Assembly (NCBI GenBank): GCA_029931905.1
Contig: JAOZRH010000140.1
Span: 1-5,479 of the forward strand
Reading direction: 5' to 3'
DNA length: 5,479 nt
Source of the DNA: Fidelibacterota bacterium
GTDB taxonomy: Bacteria; Fidelibacterota; Fidelibacteria; Fidelibacterales; Fidelibacteraceae
Under the pieces are notes generated by a model that made no database searches, had not been told where the DNA came from, and saw only the letters and a program-made list of their open reading frames with translations. The translations under genes and the position numbers were made by a program. Below are positions 1 through 5,479 of this stretch, piece after piece; positions within the stretch are counted from its first letter, which is position 1; every line of letters begins with the position of its first letter.

Positions 1-30
1 CATGCCTGTTCGCCCGACTGGGAGAAGTTG
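1..30. other. G+C-rich segment at left edge, unidentified
   Basis: About 18 of these 30 bases are G or C, against roughly a quarter to a third in the rest of the window, and the change to AT-rich sequence is abrupt. It contains a tiny possible stem (CCC at 13-15 with GGG at 20-22, 4-nt loop) but nothing I can identify as a tRNA, rRNA or known structured RNA. It could be the tail of a gene, RNA or repeat that lies mostly to the left. Frame 1 is open from base 1 to a TGA at 160-162, but beyond about residue 14 it reads as AT-rich non-coding sequence. Confidence 0.3.
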
Positions 31-51
31 TTTTACTCCATAATTGCACAA

Positions 52-86
52 TTTTCAATTATTCAATTCCTAACTCCTAATTCCTC
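52..86. repeat. Short tandem heptanucleotide repeat patch
   Basis: Three consecutive 7-nt units at 65-71, 72-78 and 79-85 read AATTCCT, AACTCCT and again AATTCCT. Just upstream the heptamer TTCAATT occurs at 54-60 and 62-68, offset by 8 nt. Degenerate heptad arrays of this kind, often containing AATTCCT/AACTCCT, are known between genes in cyanobacteria (short tandemly repeated repetitive, STRR, sequences), and similar arrays occur elsewhere. The array sits in the gap left of the first gene. No function can be read from it, and replication slippage is the likely origin. Confidence 0.55.
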
Positions 87-129
87 AATGAATTCAGTGG
101 TAGTTTTTTTAATAATAGAAATATTTCTT

Positions 130-158
130 TTTGTTTATAAATTAATGTTGTATTTTAA
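130..158 (+). promoter_or_regulatory. Weak candidate promoter for the gene cluster
   Basis: TTTG at 130-133 is followed after 17 nt by TATTTTAA at 151-158. This resembles, imperfectly, the Bacteroidota housekeeping promoter (TTTG and TAnnTTTG, about 17-19 nt apart). The second element matches only in part, and AT-rich sequence gives such matches by chance. The position, about 30 nt before the first start codon, is suitable, and no other gap in the window offers a better candidate. Confidence 0.22.
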
Positions 159-179
159 ATGATGAAGTAATTGAATATT

Positions 180-185
180 AAGGGA
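180..185 (+). promoter_or_regulatory. Ribosome binding site supporting a TTG start
   Basis: AAGGGA lies 5 nt before the TTG at 191, a good Shine-Dalgarno position. It helps decide the start because the frame has no early ATG: the first in-frame ATG is codon 271, well inside the ATPase. An in-frame TAA at 179-181 closes the frame just upstream, leaving only the rare ATT at 185 as another upstream option. Confidence 0.6.
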
Positions 186-190
186 TTCCA

Positions 191-2038
191 TTGAATAGAA
201 AAACAATATCAATAAAAGTATTACCGGAAAATATTATTCTAAAAGAACAAATAAAAGATGTTAATTCCCCTATTAATCTCATTAATATTTTGCAAAAAAA
301 TGAAATAAATATATCTTTTTCTTGTGGAGGAATTGGTGTTTGTGGAAAATGTAAAATTAAAATTAACAAAGGAATTTCTGAACCAACTTCTGATGAAAAA
401 AGATTGTTTAGTGTTGATGAAATAAAATCTGGTTATAGATTGGCTTGTCAAACCAAATTAACAGATAATTGTGAAATATTTATACCAAAAACATCAAGAA
501 GAAATGAAATAGATTTTTTAACATCAAAATATACACATACTCAAAAAATCAAACCAATTGTAGAGAAAATATTTTTAAAACTTTCACCAGCACATTTAAC
601 GAATTTAAAAAGTGATTCAGAAATTGTAGAGGAGGGTATTTTAAAAATAATTGGGAAAAAAGTTATACCAACTTTACAATATTTACAGAAATTGCCAACA
701 ATTTTAAGAAAGAATAAATATGAAGTTACCGTTACACTTTCAAAAAATAAAATATTGGATATTGAAGTTGGCGATACTTCACAAAAACTTTATGGAATCG
801 CAGTTGATATTGGAACTACGACAATAACTTGCAGTGTAGCAAATTTAATTACGAGCGAAACTGTTGGAACAATCACTTCTGAAAATCCACAAGCAATTTT
901 TGGACAAGATGTTATTTCAAGAATAGATTATTCATCAAAAAGTAAAGAAAATTTGAGTCAATTACAGGGAGTTGTGATTGATAAAATAAATGAATTAATA
1001 ATGCAAATTTGTGAAAAGCAAAACATTCTCCGATTCTCAATTTATAGTATAGTAATGGCAGGAAATACGGTAATGAATCATTTATTACTTGGCATAAATC
1101 CATATTCCATCTCCATTGCACCATATATTTCTGTAGTAAATAAATTGCCTATTTTATTGGCAAAACAATTAAATCTTAAAATCAATCCAAATGCTGAAGT
1201 ATTTTTATTTCCAAATTTAGGTGGATTTGTTGGTGGTGATATTACTGGAGATTTGCTTGTTACAGAATCAATAAGTAAAGAAAATAATTATCTATTAATT
1301 GATATTGGTACAAATTGCGAGTTAGTTATTCACAAAGATGGCGAATGTATGGTTGCGTCTTCACCTGCTGGACCTGCTTTGGAGGGTGCAAATATAAAAA
1401 ATGGTATGAGAGCCGAGGCGGGAGCAATATCTGATATTATTTGTGAAGATGAAAATATAAAGTTGTTAACTATTGGAAATAAAAAACCAATTGGTATTTG
1501 TGGAAGTGGATTATTCCATATAATTGATTTTTTGGTTCAGAAAGGTATAATCAATTCACAAGGGAAATTATTAGATGGTGAAAATATTCAAACATTAAAA
1601 GACAGAATAAAAATTAATGAAAATGGTTTGAAATATTTTGTCTTGCAATATGCCGATGATAAAAACATAGAAGTAGTTTTAACACAAAAAGATATTAGAC
1701 AATTTCAATTAGCCAAAAGCGCTATTGTTGCTGGTTGGCAAGTATTGAGTAAAAATATAAAAATCGATCCGAATAAAATTGAACGAGTTTTTATTGCTGG
1801 AGCATTTGGAAATTATATTCGACCACAAGTTGTTTTATCGTTAGGATTAGTGCCGAAAATATCACTTGATAAAATTGAATATATTGGAGATTCTGCACTT
1901 TTTGGAAGTAAAATGGTTTTATTGAATAGCGATAATATAGAAAAGGTAAATAATTTAATAAAAGAGATTAAATATATTGAACTTGCAGGACGAGAGGATT
2001 TTCAAGAATTTTATATTGAGGATTTAGGAAAAATTTAA
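191..2038 (+). CDS. RACE-type ferredoxin/ASKHA ATPase (corrinoid protein reactivator family, DUF4445)
   Basis: This is a 615-residue cytoplasmic protein of the family that includes RACo and RamA. Those proteins use ATP to drive electron transfer that returns oxidised Co(II) corrinoid to Co(I) in methyl-transferring enzymes. Residues about 5-100 form a plant-type [2Fe-2S] domain with ligands C45, C51, C54 (CX5CX2C) and C86. A linker and middle domain follow (about 100-200), then the ASKHA ATPase core. Visible motifs are a phosphate-1 loop VDIGTTT (205-211), MAGNTVMNH (289-297), GGFVGGDITGD (344-354), a second phosphate loop DIGTNCE (371-377), an adenosine-type motif GICGSG (435-440), AGAFGNYI (536-543) and the typical tail AGREDFQEFY (599-608). 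Length is full for the family. It lacks the C-terminal Cys-rich 4Fe-4S region of RamA, so it is closer to RACo in plan. Translation starts on TTG behind AAGGGA; a later start would cut into the ferredoxin domain. No corrinoid methyltransferase is nearby, so the partner is unknown; MetH-like methionine synthase or another cobalamin enzyme is a guess. The family assignment is firm; the exact substrate is not. Confidence 0.9.
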   Translation: MNRKTISIKVLPENIILKEQIKDVNSPINLINILQKNEINISFSCGGIGVCGKCKIKINKGISEPTSDEKRLFSVDEIKSGYRLACQTKLTDNCEIFIPKTSRRNEIDFLTSKYTHTQKIKPIVEKIFLKLSPAHLTNLKSDSEIVEEGILKIIGKKVIPTLQYLQKLPTILRKNKYEVTVTLSKNKILDIEVGDTSQKLYGIAVDIGTTTITCSVANLITSETVGTITSENPQAIFGQDVISRIDYSSKSKENLSQLQGVVIDKINELIMQICEKQNILRFSIYSIVMAGNTVMNHLLLGINPYSISIAPYISVVNKLPILLAKQLNLKINPNAEVFLFPNLGGFVGGDITGDLLVTESISKENNYLLIDIGTNCELVIHKDGECMVASSPAGPALEGANIKNGMRAEAGAISDIICEDENIKLLTIGNKKPIGICGSGLFHIIDFLVQKGIINSQGKLLDGENIQTLKDRIKINENGLKYFVLQYADDKNIEVVLTQKDIRQFQLAKSAIVAGWQVLSKNIKIDPNKIERVFIAGAFGNYIRPQVVLSLGLVPKISLDKIEYIGDSALFGSKMVLLNSDNIEKVNNLIKEIKYIELAGREDFQEFYIEDLGKI

Positions 2039-2092
2039 CTAAATTAAACCGAATAGTGTAATGTTGAAAAATAAATTGGGACAGAAAAATAT

Positions 2093-3334
2093 ATGACAAT
2101 AGAAATAATATTAGCAATCATTGGGCTTTTTTTATCGGCATACTTTAGTGGTTCGGAAATTGCAATAATCTCAGCAAATCCAATAAAGTTGCAAATATGG
2201 AAATCGAAGGGAGTTCGTGGTTCTGCATTAAGTATAAAATTTCTTGAGAATAGAGAAAAACATCTTACAGCAATTTTAGTTGGGAATACGATTGCGAATA
2301 TTTTAACAACCTCTTTTGCAACCATTATATTTTTAGAATATGAAATATTTAGTTCGTGGCAGATAATAATAATAATTTCATTATTAATTTTAGTATTTGG
2401 TGAAATAATTCCCAAAACATTAATTCGCGAAAGACCCAATAGTGCACTTATTTTTTATAGTTTTTCATTACGCTTTTTGGAAATATTTTTATTGCCGATA
2501 ACTTATTTGACACAAAAAATTATCGATTTATTTTTAAAATTATTCAAGAGTAAAAAATCGGTATTTGATATTGTATTGACGAGAGAAGAATTTAATGAAA
2601 ATATCAATCGTGGACATAATTCTGGTGTGATAGACAAAATAGAAAAAAAATATATTAATAATGTTATGAGATTTTCTGATAAAACGGCTGGTGAAATTGA
2701 TACTCCAAGAACAGATGTGATTGCATTACAGGAATCAGATTCAATAGAGAAAGCAAAGAAATTATTTATAGATTCGGGATTTTCAAAAATATTAATTTAT
2801 AGAGAAGATATAGATGATATTATTGGTTTTGTGGTTTTACAAGATCTATTGACTTCGCAAAGTTCGCTTAAAAAAATAGTTAGAGAAATATCTATTTATC
2901 CAGAAACGCAATCAATTTATGAAATGTTAAAAGATTTTCAGAAGAGAAATATTAGTATTGCTTTGATAGTTGATGAATTTGGTGGGACATCTGGAATAAT
3001 TACAATGGAAGATTTAGTTGAAGAAATATTTGGCGATTTTGAAGATGAATATGACAGTTCTGAATTTCTTGGTGTGAAAAAAATGTCAAACGGTGATTTA
3101 TTGGTGAATGGAAGAACAGAAATAGATGATTTAGAAAAGGAATATAACATCAAATTACCTAAGGGTGATTATGAAACTGTTGGTGGATATATTATTGATA
3201 AAATTCAAAGATTTCCGATAAAAAATGAGAAATTATTGTTGGAGAATTATGAATTTACAATTAAAAAATCTACGGATAAAAATATCAGATTGATTGTTAT
3301 AAGCGAAAAAGACAATAAAAAAACATTTGTTTAA
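2093..3334 (+). CDS. CNNM/CorC (HlyC/CorC) family membrane protein with CBS pair
   Basis: This 413-residue inner-membrane protein belongs to the CNNM/CorC family, linked to Mg2+ (and Co2+) efflux or regulation; the older name 'hemolysin' is historical. The N-terminal DUF21/CNNM transmembrane domain spans about residues 1-150. It has the family motifs SAYFSGSEIAI (15-25), VGNTIANI (63-70) and GEIIPKTL (103-110), with hydrophobic segments near 4-20, 60-82, 88-108 and 118-147. A CBS pair follows (about 195-320). CBS1 starts at TPRTDV (204-209), where the usual Met before TPR is Asp203. CBS2 ends in the hallmark DEFGGTSGIITMEDL (294-308) and an acidic EEIFGDFEDEYD stretch. The C-terminal CorC_HlyC domain is at about 325-405 (LVNGRTEIDDL, GDYETVGGYII). 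The family is certain; transported ion and direction cannot be read from sequence. In Bacteroidota a relative, GldE, is tied to gliding motility, but no other gld gene is here. The ATG at 2093 follows an in-frame TAA (2072-2074) and has no strong Shine-Dalgarno. It lies 54 nt after the first gene with no visible terminator between. Confidence 0.92.
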   Translation: MTIEIILAIIGLFLSAYFSGSEIAIISANPIKLQIWKSKGVRGSALSIKFLENREKHLTAILVGNTIANILTTSFATIIFLEYEIFSSWQIIIIISLLILVFGEIIPKTLIRERPNSALIFYSFSLRFLEIFLLPITYLTQKIIDLFLKLFKSKKSVFDIVLTREEFNENINRGHNSGVIDKIEKKYINNVMRFSDKTAGEIDTPRTDVIALQESDSIEKAKKLFIDSGFSKILIYREDIDDIIGFVVLQDLLTSQSSLKKIVREISIYPETQSIYEMLKDFQKRNISIALIVDEFGGTSGIITMEDLVEEIFGDFEDEYDSSEFLGVKKMSNGDLLVNGRTEIDDLEKEYNIKLPKGDYETVGGYIIDKIQRFPIKNEKLLLENYEFTIKKSTDKNIRLIVISEKDNKKTFV

Positions 3335-3385
3335 AGAATAAGTTGTAATTATGATGAATTTTCAAAAATATATTATGAAATTGAA

Positions 3386-4465
3386 ATGAAAATTTTAGAT
3401 AAATATTTGTTAAAAAATTATTTTGCCAATTTTTTAGGTGCAGTAATTGTATTTATCAGTATTTTTTTATTGGTTGATTTAGTTGAAAAAATTGATAATT
3501 TTTTGGATTATGATTTGACATTTTTACAGGTTTTGTATTATTATTTTTATACTATTCCTTGGTTTATACATATTTCTATTCCAATGTCGGCACTTATTGC
3601 TGTTGTTTTTAGTTTAGGGAAATTAATAAAATTTAAAGAGTTTGTTGCATTAAAATCTTCCGGTATCAGTTTATATCGTGTTGGGACTCCATTATTAATT
3701 GTTGGTTTATTAACAAGTATTTTTGCTTTTGAATTTGAGGATATGGTAGTTGTTCCCGCTCGACAAAAAATTTCTGAATTTGAGAGAGAATATATGACTC
3801 GCAGTTATAAAAAACGAAGAGAAGTTATTCAACGGGATATTTATGTCCAACTTGAAAATGGATTGATTTTGATTGTACGATCATATAATACAGGTACAAA
3901 TCACGGTAAATTTGCAACGATTCAAAAAATTGATGATGGCATATTGAGTATGAGATACGATGCACAAAACATATATTGGAAAAATGAAAAGTGGATATTA
4001 ACAGAAATTCAAAAAAGGAATTTCGAAAATTCAAAAGAAGAGTATTCTTTTAATGATTCTTTAACAATAGAACTCGGAATTAAGCCAGAAGATTTAGTGC
4101 AAAAAAATATTGATCCAGAAAATATGACATATCTTCAATTAAAATCGTTTATCAAAAAATTAGAAAATTTGGGAATAAATTCAACCAAATGGAAAGTGAA
4201 TTTATATTTTAAAACAGCATTAAATTTTACATCATTTATTGTCATACTATTTGGCATTTCTATTGTTACTTTTCAATCTCGTTCTGGTGGATCCGGAGCA
4301 GGAATAGCGATTAGTTTAATGGTGATTTTCATTTATTATGGTGTCGTAATGTTTGGAAAAATACTTGGTATTGAAGGTCAATTAGCGCCATTTATTTCTG
4401 TATGGATTCCCAATTTTATTTTTCTCTTCCTTGGTGGTGTTCTTTTGCTTGGGGCAAAAAAGTGA
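3386..4465 (+). CDS. LptF/LptG family LPS export permease
   Basis: This is a 359-residue inner-membrane permease of the YjgP/YjgQ (LptF/LptG) family. In Gram-negative bacteria LptF and LptG pair with the LptB2 ATPase to pull lipopolysaccharide from the inner membrane and pass it to LptC and the periplasmic bridge. The layout matches: opening LDKYLLKNYF (4-13), three N-terminal membrane segments (about 13-33, 54-77, 99-118), a periplasmic beta-jellyroll region (about 125-275), and three C-terminal segments (about 280-297, 303-325, 336-356). The stretch MTYLQLKSFIKKLE (247-260), followed by a Lys/Phe-rich entry into TM4, is characteristic. Length is normal. The LDKY opening and length lean towards LptG, but I cannot separate LptF from LptG without alignment, so no symbol is given. 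The ATG at 3386 starts 51 nt after the CorC-like gene without a clear Shine-Dalgarno. The stop codon TGA (4463-4465) overlaps the GTG of the next gene, suggesting translational coupling. No lptA, lptB or lptC lies in the window; separate lptF/lptG loci are common outside the Proteobacteria. Confidence 0.92.
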   Translation: MKILDKYLLKNYFANFLGAVIVFISIFLLVDLVEKIDNFLDYDLTFLQVLYYYFYTIPWFIHISIPMSALIAVVFSLGKLIKFKEFVALKSSGISLYRVGTPLLIVGLLTSIFAFEFEDMVVVPARQKISEFEREYMTRSYKKRREVIQRDIYVQLENGLILIVRSYNTGTNHGKFATIQKIDDGILSMRYDAQNIYWKNEKWILTEIQKRNFENSKEEYSFNDSLTIELGIKPEDLVQKNIDPENMTYLQLKSFIKKLENLGINSTKWKVNLYFKTALNFTSFIVILFGISIVTFQSRSGGSGAGIAISLMVIFIYYGVVMFGKILGIEGQLAPFISVWIPNFIFLFLGGVLLLGAKK

Positions 4466-5479
4466 AAACTATAAAAAAAATAATCTTTCTATTTTTTTTT
4501 ATAATAAGCAATATTTTTGGTCAAATTAAACTATCTGAATTAATGATTAATCCTATTGGAAACGAAGATACGGATGAGTTTATTGAAATATTTAATATTA
4601 GCGATTCCGCGATAATAATTACAGACTATTATTATATAAATAGTGATGACACTTCGAAAATTTTAGCACTCTCCGATAGTGTTTTAGAGGCTGGTGAATA
4701 TGGGATAATTTTAGATTCTGAATATGATACAACTTCGGGAGTTTATAAAAATATAATTCCGCATTCTGTTTCAAAATTCACCATTGATGACGATAATCTT
4801 GGGTTGACAAATTCATCTTCAAAAGTTATTGAAATATTGTCAAAAGATTCCATATCAATTGATTTGTATATAACAGGAAATCCATTTCCAATTGACGGGC
4901 ATAGTGATGAACGAATAAAATATGATGATAGTATTTGGGGTGGTTCTTTAAATTTGGGTGGAACTCCTGGATACAAAAACAGCATTTCTCCGAAAGATTA
5001 TGGATTAGAGATTTTAATTGATTCTTGCTCTTTTTTATCAGATGAAATAAGTGGAAATGGAAGAATTATTAATAATGGGTTGAATGATATTAACGGAATA
5101 AATTTACGAGTTTGGAATGATGCAAATTTTGATTCTATTTATACAAATGGTGAATATCAGCATTTCGAAATAATAAGTGATTCTTTGCACTTTGAAGATA
5201 CTTTAATCTTTAATTTTTCATTATCTTATAATGTCTTGGGTTTTAATCAAATAGTTGCTAAAGTGGAAAATATAACTCACAATATTTCAGATTCTACATA
5301 TACCAATATTGCTGTTCCGTTATCCGTAGGAGATTTAATAATTAATGAATTTTATCCGAGACCACAAATTACAAATTCCGCCGAATATTTGGAAATTTAT
5401 AACAACACATTATCTTCAATAAATCTCAGAAATATTAAAATTAAAGACAACACAGGATCGGCTGTGATAACAAATAATA
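4462..5479 (+). CDS. Secreted lamin-tail-domain protein, 3' end outside window
   Basis: The frame is open from GTG at 4462 to the right edge, giving 339 codons with no stop, so the gene is 3'-truncated by the window. The GTG overlaps the permease stop (GTGA), and a GGGG at 4451-4454 lies 7 nt upstream; the first in-frame ATG is codon 28, past the signal peptide. Residues 1-20 are a classic export signal (KTIKK, then a run of I/L/F, then SNIFG), with probable cleavage before Q21. Residues about 23-172 look like a lamin-tail (LTD) beta module, opening LSELMINPIGNEDTDEFIEI and closing GGTPGYKNS. Residues about 180-287 form a beta-rich stretch with a CARDB-like look (GRIINNGLNDINGINLRVW). At about 289 a second LTD-like start appears (GDLIINEFYPR, then EYLEIYNNT), cut by the edge. 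Bacterial LTD proteins are extracellular or surface proteins of mostly unknown function, sometimes beside nucleases or with sorting tails. No enzymatic motif is visible here. The LTD call is good for the first module, moderate for the second and weak for CARDB. Confidence 0.8.
   Translation, partial: MKTIKKIIFLFFFIISNIFGQIKLSELMINPIGNEDTDEFIEIFNISDSAIIITDYYYINSDDTSKILALSDSVLEAGEYGIILDSEYDTTSGVYKNIIPHSVSKFTIDDDNLGLTNSSSKVIEILSKDSISIDLYITGNPFPIDGHSDERIKYDDSIWGGSLNLGGTPGYKNSISPKDYGLEILIDSCSFLSDEISGNGRIINNGLNDINGINLRVWNDANFDSIYTNGEYQHFEIISDSLHFEDTLIFNFSLSYNVLGFNQIVAKVENITHNISDSTYTNIAVPLSVGDLIINEFYPRPQITNSAEYLEIYNNTLSSINLRNIKIKDNTGSAVITNN
4471..4502 (+). repeat. A8/T9 inverted repeat within signal-peptide codons
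   Basis: The left arm ATAAAAAAAATA (4471-4482) is complementary to TATTTTTTTTTAT (4490-4502) apart from one extra T, leaving a 7-nt loop (4483-4489). The arms hold A8 (4473-4480) and T9 (4492-4500). They encode the Lys-rich and Phe-rich parts of the signal peptide, so coding need plus AT bias may explain them. As RNA it could form an all-A/U hairpin about 9 nt after the GTG. It lacks the G+C-rich stem of an intrinsic terminator. Confidence 0.5.

Noticed and set aside
89..96. Perfect 8-bp palindrome TGAATTCA as a possible operator
   Set aside because: It is too short and A/T-rich to be meaningful, lies far from the start codon, and directly follows the repeat patch.
1..162. Open frame from base 1 to a TGA at 160-162 that could be the tail of an upstream gene
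   Set aside because: After about 14 residues it runs through the heptad repeats and AT-rich leader and gives only low-complexity hydrophobic sequence. No family is recognisable, and the other forward frames are also open for a short distance.
2039..2092. Possible terminator or internal promoter between the first two genes
   Set aside because: No stem-loop with a T-tract and no recognisable promoter pair could be found. The same is true of 3335-3385.
2061..2096. An 11-codon mini-ORF whose TGA overlaps the ATG of the CorC-like gene (ATGA), with a similar 12-codon one at 3351-3389 before the permease
   Set aside because: Any ATG followed by A creates a TGA in that frame, and short upstream ATG frames are common in AT-rich DNA. 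Neither has a Shine-Dalgarno or a meaningful peptide, so coincidence is the simplest explanation.
2044..2439. A 131-codon open frame on the - strand over the start of the CorC-like gene
   Set aside because: It is antisense to a gene with clear CNNM motifs and shows no domain or ribosome binding site. The other minus-strand frames at 178-451, 912-1124, 2938-3153, 3825-4034 and 4743-4985 are likewise antisense shadows.

Overview
The window is a very AT-rich stretch (roughly 25-30% G+C, estimated by eye) from a Gram-negative bacterium. It carries four genes, all on the + strand and closely packed: three complete and one cut off by the right edge. The Gram-negative assignment rests on an LPS-export permease (LptF/LptG family) and on a secreted lamin-tail-domain protein. 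Together with the A-rich leaders, weak Shine-Dalgarno signals and low G+C, this fits the Bacteroidota/Chlorobiota/Ignavibacteria-like (FCB) groups best. That placement is an inference; no rRNA or other taxonomic marker is present.

Layout. Positions 1-190 are non-coding: a short G+C-rich segment at the extreme left, a patch of heptanucleotide tandem repeats (AATTCCT/AACTCCT), then an AT-rich leader with a weak promoter candidate and a good ribosome binding site. At 191-2038 is a 615-residue [2Fe-2S] ferredoxin/ASKHA ATPase fusion of the RACE type (reductive activator of corrinoid-dependent enzymes; RACo/RamA relatives, DUF4445). At 2093-3334 is a CNNM/CBS/CorC_HlyC-type membrane protein. At 3386-4465 is an LptF/LptG-family permease. 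At 4462-5479 and beyond lies a secreted protein that starts on a GTG overlapping the permease stop codon, with two lamin-tail-like modules around a CARDB-like beta domain.

The gaps are 54 nt, 51 nt and then a 4-nt overlap. I see no terminator between the genes, so one transcription unit is plausible. The last three products all act at the envelope (ion transport or membrane regulation, LPS export, secreted surface protein). The first gene is a cytoplasmic redox repair ATPase with no corrinoid enzyme next to it.

I do not see a convincing new multi-gene system. The points most worth a second look are the orphan RACE-type activator, the A8/T9 inverted repeat inside the signal-peptide codons of the lamin-tail gene, and the repeat patch and composition break at the left edge.
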